64,000 bases of DNA from Eledone cirrhosa (GCA_964016885.1 OZ024742.1:4598457-4662456), one strand, 5' to 3'. Positions 49,501-63,640 are shown, counted from the stretch's first letter. Program-made: numbers and translations. Notes: generated by a model not told the origin, from the sequence alone.

Positions 49501-52015
49501 TTATAGTTATGTGGTATAGTAGTTAAAGTCAGATGGTATAGTAGTTATATTTATGTGGCATAGTAGTTATAGTTATGTGGTATAGTAGTTATAGTTATGT
49601 GTTATAGTAGTTATAGTTATGTGGTATAGTAGTTATATTTAAGTGGTATAGTAGTTATAGTTTTGTGATATAGTAGTTATAGTTATGTGGTATAGTAGTT
49701 GTAGTTATGTGGTATAGTAGTCATAGTCAGATGGTATAGTAGTTATAGTCAGATGGTATAGTAGTTATAATTATGTGGTATAGTAGTTATAGTTATGTGG
49801 TATAGTAGTTATAGTCAGATGGTATAGTAGTTATAGTTATGTGGTATAGTAGTTATAGTTATGTGGTATAGTAGTTATAGTTATGTGGTATAGTAGTTAT
49901 AGTTATGTGGTATAGTAGTCATAGTTATGTGGTATAGTAGTTATAGTTATGTAGTATAGTAGTCATAGTCATGTGGTATAGTAATTATAATTATGTGGTA
50001 TAGTAGTTATAGTTAGGTTGTATAGTAGTTATATCTATGTGGTAGAGTAGTTATAGTTATGTTGTATAGTAGTTATATTTATGTGGTATAGTAGTCATAG
50101 TTATGTGGTATAGTAGTTATAGTTATGTGCTATAGTAGTCATAGTCATGTGGTATAGTAGTTATAATTATGTGGTAGAGTAGTTATAGTTAGGTTGTATA
50201 GTAGTTATAGTTATGTGGTAGAGTAGTTATAGTTATGTTGTATAGCAGTTATAATTATGTGGTATAGTAGTCATAGTTATGTGGTAGTGTAGTTATAGTT
50301 ATGTTGTATAGTAGTTATAGTTATGTGGTATAGGAGTCATAGTTATGTGGAATAGTAGTTATAGTTATGTGGTTTAGTAGTCATAGTTATGTGGTATAGT
50401 AGTTATAGTTATGTTGTATAGTAGTTATAGTTATGTGGTATCTTAGTCATAGTTATGTGGTACAGTAGTTATAGTTATGTGGTATGGTAGTCATAGTTAT
50501 GTGGTATAGTAGTTATAGTCATGTGGTAGAGTAGTTATAGTCAGATGGTATAGTAGTTATAGTTATGTGGTATAGTAGTTATAGTTATGTGGTATAGTAG
50601 TTATAGTTATGTGGTATAGTAGTCATAGTTATGTGGTATAGTAGTTATAGTTATGTGCTATAGTAGTCATAGTCATGTGGTATAGTAGTTATAGTTATGT
50701 GGTATAGTAGTTATAGTTAGATTATATAGTAGTTATAGTTATGTGGTGGAGTAGTTATAGTTATGTGGTGTTGTAGTTATAGTTATGTGGTATAGTAGTC
50801 ATAGTTATGTGGTATAGTAGTTATAGTTATGTTGCATAGTAGTTATAGTTATGTGGTATAGTAGTCATAGTTATGTGGTAGAGTAGTTATAGTTATGTTG
50901 TATAGTAGTTATAGTTATGTGGTATAGGAGTCATAGTTATGTGGTATAGTAGTTATAGATATGTTGTATAGTAGTTATAGTTATGTGGTATCTTAGTCAT
51001 AGTTATGTGGTACAGTAGTTATAGATATGTGGTATGGTAGTCATAGTTATGTGGTATATTAGTTATAGTTATGTGGTATAGTAGTTATAGTCAGATGGTA
51101 TAGTAGTTATAGTTATGTGGTATAGTAGTTATAGTCAGATGGTATAGTAGCTATAGTTATGTGATATAGTAGTTATAGTTTTGTTGTATAGTAGTTATAA
51201 TTATGTGGTATAGTAGTTATAGTTGTGTGGTATAGTAGTTATCGTCAGATGGTATAGTAGTTATAGTTATGTGGTATAGTAGTTATAGTTATGTGGTATA
51301 GCAGTTATAGTTATGTGGTATCGTAGTTATAGTCATGTGGTATATTAGTCATCGTTAGATGGTATAGTAGTTATAGTCAGATGGTATATTAGTTATAGTT
51401 ATGTGGTATAGTAGTTATAGTTATGTGGTATAGTAGTTATAGTTATGTGGTATAGTAGTTATAGTTATGTGGTATAGTAGTCATAGATATGTGGTATAGT
51501 AGTTATAGTTATGTGGTATAGTAGTTATAGTTATGTGGTATAGTAGTCATAGTTATGTTGTATAGTAGTTATATTTATGTGGTATAGTAGTTATAGTCAG
51601 ATGGTATAGTAGTTATAGTTATGTGGTATAGTAGTTATAGTTCTGTGATATAGTAATTATAGGTATGTGGTATAGTAGTTATAGTTAGGTGGTATAGTAA
51701 TCATAATCAGATGGTATAGTAGTTATAGTTATGTGTTATAGTAGTTATAGTTATGTGGTATAGTAGTTATAGTTATGTGGTATAGTAGTCATAGTTATGT
51801 GGTATAGTAGTTATAGTTATGTGGTATAGTAGTTCTAGTCAGATGGTATAATAGTTATAATTATGTGGTATAGTAGTTATAGTTTTGTGATATAGTAGTT
51901 ATAGTTATATGGTATAGTAGTTATAGTTTTGTGATATAGTAGTTATAGTTATGTGGTATAGTAGTTATAGTGAGATGGTATAGTAGTTATAATTATGTGG
52001 TATAGTAGTTATAGT
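40505..52015 (+). repeat. 11.5-kb super-unit, copy 1
   Basis: Anchors 42226, 45459 and 48714 (TTATCGTCAG variant) have counterparts at 53751, 56982 and 60237, offsets 11525, 11523 and 11523. The TATCTTAG anchor at 40677 pairs with 52202 (11525). To the left, the anchor near 38.8 kb has no partner 11.5 kb on, so the left end lies close to 40.5 kb. The super-unit contains the 3.23-3.26-kb higher-order units followed by a segment (about 50.5-51.9 kb) that closely resembles 36.1-37.1 kb. Confidence 0.85.
42226..48713 (+). repeat. 147- and 148-monomer higher-order units within super-unit copy 1
   Basis: Adjacent units span 42226-45458 (3233 bp) and 45459-48713 (3255 bp). Their lengths equal 147 x 22 minus 1 and 148 x 22 minus 1. 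The missing base is explained by one 21-bp monomer (TGGTATATAGTTATAG, lacking a G) near 42853 and again near 46086. The 22-bp difference is one extra TTTTGTGATATAG-type monomer near 47945 in the second unit. Confidence 0.85.
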
Positions 52016-53750
52016 TATGTGGTATAGGAGTCATAGTTATGTGGTATAGTAGTTATAGTTATGTGGTTTAGTAGTTATAGTTATGTGGTTTAGTAGTTAT
52101 AGTTATGTGGTATAGTAGTTATAGTTATGTTGTATAGTAGTTATAGTCAGATGGTATAGTAGTTATAGTTATGTGGTAGAGTAGTTATAGTTATGTGGTA
52201 TCTTAGTCATAGTTATGTGGTACAGTAGTTATAGTTATGTGGTATGGTAGTCATAGTTATGTGGTATAGTAGTTATAGTTATGTGGTAGAGTAGTTATAG
52301 TCAGATGGTATAGTAGTTATAGTTATGTGGTATAGTAGTTATAGTTATGTGGTATAGTAGTTATAGTTATGTAGTATAGTAGTTATAGTTATGTGGTATA
52401 GTAGTCATAGATATGTGGTATAGTAGTTATAGTTATGTGGTATAGTAGTTATAGTTATGTGGTATAGTAGTCATAGTTATGTTGTATAGTAGTTATAGTT
52501 ATGTGGTATAGTAGTTATAGTCAGATGGTATAGTAGTTATAGTTATGTGGTATAGTAGTTATAGTTTTGTGATATAGTAATTATAGGTATGTGGTATAGT
52601 AGTTATAGTTAGGTGGTATAGTAATCATAATCAGATGGTATAGTAGTTATAGTTATGTGTTATAGTAGTTATAGTTATGTGGTATAGTAGTTATAGTTAT
52701 GTGGTATAGTAGTCATAGTTATGTGGTATAGTAGTTATAGTTATGTGGTATAGTAGTTCTAGTCAGATGGTATAATAGTTATAATTATGTGGCATAGTAG
52801 TTATAGTTATGTGGTATAGTAGTTCTAGTCAGATGGTATAATAGTTATAATTATGTGGTATAGTAGTCATAGTTATGTGGTATAGTAGTTATAGTTATGT
52901 GGTATAGTAGTTCTAGTCAGATGGTATAATAGTTATAATTATGTGGTATAGTAGTTATAGTTATGTGGTATAGTAGTTATAGTTTTGTGATATAGTAGTT
53001 ATAGTTATGTGGTATAGTAGTTATAGTGAGATGGTATAGTAGTTATAATTATGTGGTATAGTAGTTATTACTATGTGGTATAGTAGTTATAGTTATGTGG
53101 TATAGTAGTTATAGTTTTGTGATATAGTAATTATAGGTATGTGGTATAGTATTCATAGTTATGTGGAATAGAAGTTATAGTTATGTGCTATAGTAGTCAT
53201 AGTCATGTGGTATAGTAGTTATAATTATGTGGTATAGTAGTTATAGTTAGGTTGTATAGTAGTTATAGTTATGTGGTAGAGTAGTAAGAGTTATGTTGTA
53301 TAGTAGTTATAGTTATGCGGTATAGTAGTCATAGTTATGTGGTAGAGTAGTTATAGTTATGTTGTATACTAGTTATAGTTATGTGGTATAGGAGTCATAG
53401 TTATGTGGTATAGTAGTTATAGTTATGTGGTTTATTAGTTATAGTTATGTGGTATAGTAGTTATAGTTATGTTGTATAGTAGTTATAGTTATGTGGTATC
53501 TTAGTCATAGTTATGTGGTACAGTAGTTATAGTTATGTGGTATAGTAGTCATAGTTATGTGCTATAGTAGTTATAGTTATGTTGTATAGTAGTTATAGTT
53601 ATGTGGTATAGTATTTATAGTCAGATGGTATAGTAGTTATAGTTATGTGATATAGTAGTTATAGTTATGTTGTATAGTAGTTATAGTTATGTGGTATAGT
53701 AGTCATAGTTATGTGGTATACTAGTTATAGTTGTGTGGTATAGTAGTTAT

Positions 53751-56700
53751 CGTCAGATGGTATAGTAGTTATAGTTATGTGGTATAGTAGTTATAGTTAT
53801 GTGGTATAGCAGTTATAGTTATGTGGTATAGTAGTTATAGTTATGTGGTATATTAGTCATAGTTTGATGGTATAGTAGTTATAGTCAGATGGTATAGTAG
53901 TTATAGTTATGTGGTATAGTAGTTCTAGTTATGTGGTATAGTAGTTATAGTTATGTGATATAGTAGTTATAGTTATGTGGTATAGTAGTCATAGATATGT
54001 GGTATAGTAGTTATAGTTATGTGGTATAGTAGTTATATTTATGTGGTATAGTAGTCATAGTTATGTTGTATAGTAGTGAAAGTTATGTGGTATAGTAGTT
54101 ATATTCAGATGGTATAGTAGTTATAGTTATGTGGTATAGTAGTTATAGTTTTGTGATATAGTAATTATAGGTATGTGGTATAGTAGTTATAGTTAGGTGG
54201 TATAGTAATCATAATCAGATGGTATAGTAGTTATAGTTATGTGTTATAGTAGTTATAGTTATGTGGTATAGTAGTTATAGTTATGTGGTATAGTAGTCAT
54301 AGTTATGTGGTATAGTAGTTATAGTTATGTGGTATAGTAGTTCTAGTCAGATGGTATAATAGTTATAGTTATGTGGTATATAGTTATAGTTTTGTGATAT
54401 AGTAGTTATTGTTATGTGGTATAGTAGTTATAGTTTTGTGATATATTCGTTATAGTTATGTGGTATTGTAGTTATAGTGAAATGGTATAGTAGTTATAAT
54501 TATGTGGTATAGTAGTTATAACTATGTGGTATAGTAGTTATAGTTATGTGGTATAGTAGTTAAAGTCAGATGGTATAGTAGTTATATTTATGTGGCATAG
54601 TAGTTATAGTTATGTGGTATAGTAGTTATAGTTATGTGTTATAGTAGTTATAGTTATGTGGTATAGTAGTTATATTTATGTGGTATAGTAGTTATAGTTT
54701 TGTGATATAGTAGTTATAGTTATGTGGTATAGTAGTTGTAGTTATGTGGTATAGTAGTCATAGTCAGATGGTATAGTAGTTATAGTCAGATGGTATAGTA
54801 CTTATAATTATGTGGTATAGTAGTTATAGTTATGTGGTATAGTAGTTATAGTCAGATGGTATAGTAGTTATAGTTATGTGGTATAGTAGTTATAGGTATG
54901 TGGTATAGTAGTTATAGTTATGTGGTATAGTATTTATAGTTATGTGGTATAGTAGTCATAGTTATGTGGTATAGTAGTTATAGTTATGTAGTATAGTAGT
55001 CATAGTCATGTGGTATAGTAATTATAATTATGTGGTATAGTAGTTATAGTTAGGTTGTATAGTAGTTATATCTATGTGGTAGAGTAGTTATAGTTATGTT
55101 GTATAGTAGTTATATTTATGTGGTATAGTAGTCATAGTTATGTGGTATAGTAGTTATAGTTATGTGCTATAGTAGTCATAGTCATGTGGTATAGTAGTTA
55201 TAATTATGTGGTAGAGTAGTTATAGTTAGGTTGTATAGTAGTTATAGTTATGTGGTAGAGTAGTTATAGTTATGTTGTATAGTAGTTATAGTTATGTGGT
55301 ATAGTAGTCATAGTTATGTGGTAGTGTAGTTATAGTTATGTTGTATAGTAGTTATAGTTATGTGGTATAGGAGTCATAGTTATGTGGTATAGTAGTTATA
55401 GTTATGTGGTTTAGTAGTTATAGTTATGTGGTAGTGTAGTTATAGTTATGTTGTATAGTAGTTATAGTTGTGGTATAGGAGTCATAGTTATGTGGTATAG
55501 TAGTTATAGTTATGTGGTTTAGTAGTCATAGTTATGTGGTAGTGTAGTTATAGTTATGTTGTATAGTAGTTATAGTTATGTGGTATCTTAGTCATAGTTA
55601 TGTGGTACAGTAGTTATAGTTATGTGGTATGGTAGTCATAGTTATGTGGTATAGTAGTTATAGTTTTGTGGTAGAGTAGTTATAGTCAGATGGTATAGTA
55701 GTTATAGTTATGTGGTATAGTAGTTATAGTTATGTGGTATAGTAGTTATAGTTATGTAGTATAGTAGTTATAGTTATGTGGTATAGTAGTCATAGATATG
55801 TGGTATAGTAGTTATAGTTATATGGTATAGTAGTTATAGTTATGTGGTATAGTAGTCATAGTTATGTTGTATAGTAGTTATAGTTATGTGGTATAGTAGT
55901 TATAGTCAGATGGTATAGTAGTTATAGTTATGTGGTATAGTAGGTATAGTTTTGTGATATAGTAATTATAGGTATGTGGTATAGTAGTTATAGTTAGGTG
56001 GTATAGTAATCATAATCAGATGGTATAGTAGTTATAGTTATGTGTTATAGTAGTTATAGTTATGTGGTATAGTAGTTATAGTTATGTGGTATAGTAGTCA
56101 TAGTTATGTGGTATAGTAGTTATAGTTATGTGGTATAGTAGTTCTAGTCAGATGGTATAATAGTTATAATTATGTGGTATAGTAGTTATAGTTATGTGAT
56201 ATAGTAGTTATAGTTATGTGGTATAGTAGTTATAGTTATGTGGTATAGTAGTTATAGTGAGATGGTATAGTAGTTATAATTATGTGGTATAGTAGTTATT
56301 ACTATGTGGTATAGTAGTTATAGTTATGTGGTATAGTAGTTATAGTTTTGTGATATAGTAATTATAGGTATGTGGTATAGTATTCATAGTTATGTGGAAT
56401 AGAAGTTATAGTTATGTGCTATAGTAGTCATAGTCATGTGGTATAGTAGTTATAATTATGTGGTATAGTAGTTATAGTTAGGTTGTATAGTAGTTATAGT
56501 TATGTGGTAGAGTAGTAAGAGTTATGTTGTATAGTAGTTATAGTTATGTGGTATAGTAGTCATAGTTATGTGGTAGAGTAGTTATAGTTATGTTGTATAC
56601 TAGTTATAGTTATGTGGTATAGGAGTCATAGTTATGTGGTATAGTAGTTATAGTTATGTGGTTTATTAGTTATAGTTATGTGGTATAGTAGTTATAGTTA

Positions 56701-59700
56701 TGTTGTATAGTAGTTATAGTTATGTGGTATCTTAGTCATAGTTATGTGGTACAGTAGTTATAGTTATGTGGTATAGTAGTCATAGTTATGTGCTATAGTA
56801 GTTATAGTTATGTTGTATAGTAGTTATAGTTATGTGGTATAGTATTTATAGTCAGATGGTATAGTAGTTATAGTTATGTGATATAGTAGTTATAGTTATG
56901 TTGTATAGTAGTTATAGTTATGTGGTATAGTAGTCATAGTTATGTGGTATACTAGTTATAGTTGTGTGGTATAGTAGTTATCGTCAGATGGTATAGTAGT
57001 TATAGTTATGTGGTATAGTAGTTATAGTTATGTGGAATAGCAGTTATAGTTATGTGGTATCGTAGTTATAGTTATGTGGTATATTAGTCATAGTTTGATG
57101 GTATAGTAGTTATAGTCAGATGGTATAGTAGTTATAGTTATGTGGTATAGTAGTTCTAGTTATGTGGTATAGTAGTTATAGTTATGTGATATAGTAGTTA
57201 TAGTTATGTGGTATAGTAGTCATAGATATGTGGTATAGTAGTTATAGTTATGTGGTATAGTAGTTATATTTATGTGGTATAGTAGTCATAGTTATGTTGT
57301 ATAGTAGTGAAAGTTATGTGGTATAGTAGTTATATTCAGATGGTATAGTAGTTATAGTTATGTGGTATAGTAGTTATAGTTTTGTGATATAGTAATTATA
57401 GGTATGTGGTATAGTAGTTATAGTTAGGTGGTATAGTAATCATAATCAGATGGTATAGTAGTTATAGTTATGTGTTATAGTAGTTATAGTTATGTGGTAT
57501 AGTAGTTATAGTTATGTGGTATAGTAGTCATAGTTATGTGGTATAGTAGTTATAGTTATGTGGTATAGTAGTTCTAGTCAGATGGTATAATAGTTATAGT
57601 TATGTGGTATATAGTTATAGTTTTGTGATATAGTAGTTATTGTTATGTGGTATAGTAGTTATAGTTTTGTGATATATTCGTTATAGTTATGTGGTATTGT
57701 AGTTATAGTGAAATGGTATAGTAGTTATAATTATGTGGTATAGTAGTTATAACTATGTGGTATAGTAGTTATAGTTATGTGGTATAGTAGTTAAAGTCAG
57801 ATGGTATAGTAGTTATATTTATGTGGCATAGTAGTTATAGTTATGTGGTATAGTAGTTATAGTTATGTGTTATAGTAGTTATAGTTATGTGGTATAGTAG
57901 TTATATTTATGTGGTATAGTAGTTATAGTTTTGTGATATAGTAGTTATAGTTATGTGGTATAGTAGTTGTAGTTATGTGGTATAGTAGTCATAGTCAGAT
58001 GGTATAGTAGTTATAGTCAGATGGTATAGTACTTATAATTATGTGGTATAGTAGTTATAGTTATGTGGTATAGTAGTTATAGTCAGATGGTATAGTAGTT
58101 ATAGTTATGTGGTATAGTAGTTATAGTTATGTGGTATAGTAGTTATAGTTATGTGGTATAGTATTTATAGTTATGTGGTATAGTAGTCATAGTTATGTGG
58201 TATAGTAGTTATAGTTATGTAGTATAGTAGTCATAGTCATGTGGTATAGTAATTATAATTATGTGGTATAGTAGTTATAGTTAGGTTGTATAGTAGTTAT
58301 ATCTATGTGGTAGAGTAGTTATAGTTATGTTGTATAGTAGTTATATTTATGTGGTATAGTAGTCATAGTTATGTGGTATAGTAGTTATAGTTATGTGCTA
58401 TAGTAGTCATAGTCATGTGGTATAGTAGTTATAATTATGTGGTAGAGTAGTTATAGTTAGGTTGTATAGTAGTTATAGTTATGTGGTAGAGTAGTTATAG
58501 TTATGTTGTATAGTAGTTATAGTTATGTGGTATAGTAGTCATAGTTATGTGGTAGTGTAGTTATAGTTATGTTGTATAGTAGTTATAGTTATGTGGTATA
58601 GGAGTCATAGTTATGTGGTATAGTAGTTATAGTTATGTGGTTTAGTAGTTATAGTTATGTGGTAGTGTAGTTATAGTTATGTTGTATAGTAGTTATAGTT
58701 ATGTGGTATAGGAGTCATAGTTATGTGGTATAGTAGTTATAGTTATGTGGTTTAGTAGTCATAGTTATGTGGTAGTGTAGTTATAGTTATGTTGTATAGT
58801 AGTTATAGTTATGTGGTATCTTAGTCATAGTTATGTGGTACAGTAGTTATAGTTATGTGGTATGGTAGTCATAGTTATGTGGTATAGTAGTTATAGTTAT
58901 GTGGTAGAGTAGTTATAGTCAGATGGTATAGTAGTTATAGTTATGTGGTATAGTAGTTATAGTTATGTGGTATAGTAGTTATAGTTATGTAGTATAGTAG
59001 TTATAGTTATGTGGTATAGTAGTCATAGATATGTGGTATAGTAGTTATAGTTATATGGTATAGTAGTTATAGTTATGTGGTATAGTAGTCATAGTTATGT
59101 TGTATAGTAGTTATAGTTATGTGGTATAGTAGTTATAGTCAGATGGTATAGTAGTTATAGTTATGTGGTATAGTAGGTATAGTTTTGTGATATAGTAATT
59201 ATAGGTATGTGGTATAGTAGTTATAGTTAGGTGGTATAGTAATCATAATCAGATGGTATAGTAGTTATAGTTATGTGTTATAGTAGTTATAGTTATGTGG
59301 TATAGTAGTTATAGTTATGTGGTATAGTAGTCATAGTTATGTGGTATAGTAGTTATAGTTATGTGGTATAGTAGTTCTAGTCAGATGGTTTAATAGTTAT
59401 AATTATGTGGTATAGTAGTTATAGTTATGTGATATAGTAGTTATAGTTATGTGGTATAGTAGTTATAGTTTTGTGATATAGTAGTTATAGTTATGTGGTA
59501 TAGTAGTTATAGTGAGATGGTATAGTAGTTATAATTATGTGGTATAGTAGTTATAACTATGTGGTATAGTAGTTATAGTTATGTGGTATAGTAGTTATAG
59601 TTTTGTGATATAGTAATTATAGGTATGTGGTATAGTATTCATAGTTATGTGGAATAGAAGTTATAGTTATGTGCTATAGTAGTCATAGTCATGTGGTATA

Positions 59701-60236
59701 GTAGTTATAGTTATGTGGTATAGTAGTTATAGTTAGGTTGTATAGTAGTTATAGTTATGTGGTAGAGTAGTAATAGTTATGTTGTATAGTAGTTATAGTT
59801 ATGTGGTATAGTCGTCATAGTTATGTGGTAGAGTAGTTATAGTTATGTTGTATACTAGTTATAGTTATGTGGTATAGGAGTCATAGTTATGTGGTATAGT
59901 AGTTATAGTTATGTGGTTTATTAGTTATAGTTATGTGGTATAGTAGTTATAGTTATGTTGTATAGTAGTTATAGTTATGTGGTATCTTAGTCATAGTTAT
60001 GTGGTACAGTAGTTATAGTTATGTGGTATAGTAGTCATAGTTATGTGCTATAGTAGTTATAGTTATGTTGTATAGTAGTTATAGTTATGTGGTATAGTAT
60101 TTATAGTCAGATGGTATAGTAGTTATAGTTATGTGATATAGTAGTTATAGTTATGTTGTTTAGTAGTTATAGTTATGTGGTATAGTAGTCATAGTTATGT
60201 GGTATACTAGTTATAGTTGTGTGGTATAGTAGTTAT
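53751..60236 (+). repeat. 147- and 148-monomer higher-order units within super-unit copy 2
   Basis: Units 53751-56981 (3231 bp) and 56982-60236 (3255 bp) mirror those of copy 1. The first is 2 bp shorter than its partner because of a 2-bp deletion (GTTATAGTTGTGGTATAGG, near 55469) that is absent at the equivalent place near 43944. Confidence 0.85.
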
Positions 60237-62085
60237 CGTCAGATGGTATAGTAGTTATAGTTATGTGGTATAGTAGTTATAGTTATGTGGTATAGCAGTT
60301 ATAGTTATGTGGTATCGTAGTTATAGTTATGTGGTATATTAGTCATAGTTAGATGGTATAGTAGTTATAGTCAGATGGTATAGTAGTTATAGTTATGTGG
60401 TATAGTAGTTCTAGTTATGTGGTATAGTAGTTATAGTTATGTGATATAGTAGTTATAGTTATGTGGTATAGTAGTCATAGATATGTGGTATAGTAGTTAT
60501 AGTTATGTGGTATAGTAGTTATAGTTATGTGGTATAGTAGTCATAGTTATGTTGTATAGTAGTGAAAGTTATGTGGTATAGTAGTTATATTCAGATGGTA
60601 TAGTAGTTATAGTTATGTGGTATAGTAGTTATAGTTTTGTGATATAGTAATTATAGGTATGTGGTATAGTAGTTATAGTTAGGTGGTATAGTAATCATAA
60701 TCAGATGGTATAGTAGTTATAGTTATGTGTTATAGTAGTTATAGTTATGTGGTATAGTAGTTATAGTTATGTGGTATAGTAGTCATAGTTATGTGGTATA
60801 GTAGTTATAGTTATGTGGTATAGTAGTTCTAGTCAGATGGTATAATAGTTATAGTTATGTGGTATATAGTTATAGTTTTGTGATATAGTAGTTATAGTTA
60901 TGTGGTATAGTAGTTATAGTTTTGTGATATATTCGTTATAGTTATGTGGTATTGTAGTTATAGTGAAATGGTATAGTAGTTATAATTATGTGGTATAGTA
61001 GTTATAACTATGTGGTATAGTAGTTATAGTTATGTGGTATAGTAGTTAAAGTCAGATGGTATAGTAGTTATATTTATGTGGCATAGTAGTTATAGTTATG
61101 TGGTATAGTAGTTATAGTTATGTGTTATAGTAGTTATAGTTATGTGGTATAGTAGTTATATTTAAGTGGTATAGTAGTTATAGTTTTGTGATATAGTAGT
61201 TATAGTTATGTGGTATAGTAGTTGTAGTTATGTGGTATAGTAGTCATAGTCAGATGGTATAGTAGTTATAGTCAGATGGTATAGTAGTTATAATTATGTG
61301 GTATAGTAGTTATAGTTATGTGGTATAGTAGTTATAGTCAGATGGTATAGTAGTTATAGTTATGTGGTATAGTAGTTATAGTTATGTGGTATAGTAGTTA
61401 TAGTTATGTGGTATAGTAGTTATAGTTATGTGGTATAGTAGTCATAGTTATGTGGTATAGTAGTTATAGTTATGTAGTATAGTAGTCATAGTCATGTGGT
61501 ATAGTAATTATAATTATGTGGTATAGTAGTTATAGTTAGGTTGTATAGTAGTTATATCTATGTGGTAGAGTAGTTATAGTTATGTTGTATAGTAGTTATA
61601 TTTATGTGGTATAGTAGTCATAGTTATGTGGTATAGTAGTTATAGTTATGTGCTATAGTAGTCATAGTCATGTGGTATAGTAGTTATAATTATGTGGTAG
61701 AGTAGTTATAGTTAGGTTGTATAGTAGTTATAGTTATGTGGTAGAGTAGTTATAGTTATGTTGTATAGCAGTTATAATTATGTGGTATAGTAGTCATAGT
61801 TATGTGGTAGTGTAGTTATAGTTATGTTGTATAGTAGTTATAGTTATGTGGTATAGGAGTCATAGTTATGTGGAATAGTAGTTATAGTTATGTGGTTTAG
61901 TAGTCATAGTTATGTGGTATAGTAGTTATAGTTATGTTGTATAGTAGTTATAGTTATGTGGTATCTTAGTCATAGTTATGTGGTACAGTAGTTATAGTTA
62001 TGTGGTATGGTATTCATAGTTATGTGGTATAGTAGTTATAGTCATGTGGTAGAGTAGTTATAGTCAGATGGTATAGTAGTTATAG

Positions 62086-62195
62086 TTTTGTGATATAGTA
62101 ATTATAGGTATGTGGTATAGTATTCATAGTTATGTGGAATAGAAGTTATAGTTATGTGCTATAGTAGTCATAGTCATGTGGTATAGTAGTTATAG
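62086..62195 (+). repeat. Five-monomer (110-bp) insertion in super-unit copy 2
   Basis: Exactly five monomers (TTTTGTGATATAG..., GTATGTGG..., TTATGTGGAATAGAAG..., TTATGTGCTATAG..., TCATGTGG...) lie here and are absent at the matching place in copy 1 (about 50560). The same five in the same order occur near 41.6, 44.8, 48.1, 53.1, 56.3 and 59.6 kb. The insertion raises the super-unit offset from 11523 to 11633 (anchors 51243 and 62876). It looks like a templated patch from a sister higher-order unit. Confidence 0.85.
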
Positions 62196-63640
62196 TTATG
62201 TGGTATAGTAGTTATAGTTATGTGGTATAGTAGTTATAGTTATGTGGTATAGTAGTCATAGTTATGTGGTATAGTAGTTATAGTTATGTGCTATAGTAGT
62301 CATAGTCATGTGGTATAGTAGTTATAGTTATGTGGTATAGTAGTTATAGTTAGATTATATAGTAGTTATAGTTATGTGGTGGAGTAGTTATAGTTATGTG
62401 GTGTTGTAGTTATAGTTATGTGGTATAGTAGTCATAGTTATGTGGTATAGTAGTTATAGTTATGTTGCATAGTAGTTATAGTTATGTGGTATAGTAGTCA
62501 TAGTTATGTGGTAGAGTAGTTATAGTTATGTTGTATAGTAGTTATAGTTATGTGGTATAGGAGTCATAGTTATGTGGTATAGTAGTTATAGATATGTTGT
62601 ATAGTAGTTATAGTTATGTGGTATCTTAGTCATAGTTATGTGGTACAGTAGTTATAGATATGTGGTATGGTAGTCATAGTTATGTGGTATATTAGTTATA
62701 GTTATGTGGTATAGTAGTTATAGTCAGATGGTATAGTAGTTATAGTTATGTGGTATAGTAGTTATAGTCAGATGGTATAGTAGCTATAGTTATGTGATAT
62801 AGTAGTTATAGTTTTGTTGTATAGTAGTTATAATTATGTGGTATAGTAGTTATAGTTGTGTGGTATAGTAGTTATCGTCAGATGGTATAGTAGTTATAGT
62901 TATGTGGTATAGTAGTTATAGTTATGTGGTATAGCAGTTATAGTTATGTGGTATCGTAGTTATAGTCATGTGGTATATTAGTCATCGTTAGATGGTATAG
63001 TAGTTATAGTCAGATGGTATATTAGTTATAGTTATGTGGTATAGTAGTTATAGTTATGTGGTATAGTAGTTATAGTTATGTGGTATAGTAGTTATAGTTA
63101 TGTGGTATAGTAGTCATAGATATGTGGTATAGTAGTTATAGTTATGTGGTATAGTAGTTATAGTTATGTGGTATAGTAGTCATAGTTATGTTGTATAGTA
63201 GTTATATTTATGTGGTATAGTAGTTATAGTCAGATGGTATAGTAGTTATAGTTATGTGGTATAGTAGTTATAGTTCTGTGATATAGTAATTATAGGTATG
63301 TGGTATAGTAGTTATAGTTAGGTGGTATAGTAATCATAATCAGATGGTATAGTAGTTATAGTTATGTGTTATAGTAGTTATAGTTATGTGGTATAGTAGT
63401 TATAGTTATGTGGTATAGTAGTCATAGTTATGTGGTATAGTAGTTATAGTTATGTGGTATAGTAGTTCTAGTCAGATGGTATAATAGTTATAATTATGTG
63501 GTATAGTAGTTATAGTTTTGTGATATAGTAGTTATAGTTATATGGTATAGTAGTTATAGTTTTGTGATATAGTAGTTATAGTTATGTGGTATAGTAGTTA
63601 TAGTGAGATGGTATAGTAGTTATAATTATGTGGTATAGTA

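Larger units (their letters stand above)
52016..63640 (+). repeat. 11.5-kb super-unit, copy 2
   Basis: Direct tandem repeat of 40505-52015. The junction is near 52015: sequence following a GTGAGATGG monomer jumps to the GGTATAGGAG monomer that opens copy 1, and one extra TTATGTGGTTTAG-type monomer is present near 52070. Near 63640 the matching sequence ends, and the array continues with monomers like those at 37.2-37.4 kb, not a third copy. Confidence 0.85.

Noticed and set aside
40505..63640. Assembly artefact producing the 11.5-kb duplication
   Set aside because: Not excluded, but the copies carry private differences (2-bp deletion near 55469, 110-bp insertion at 62086-62195), which favours two real copies over a duplicated contig.
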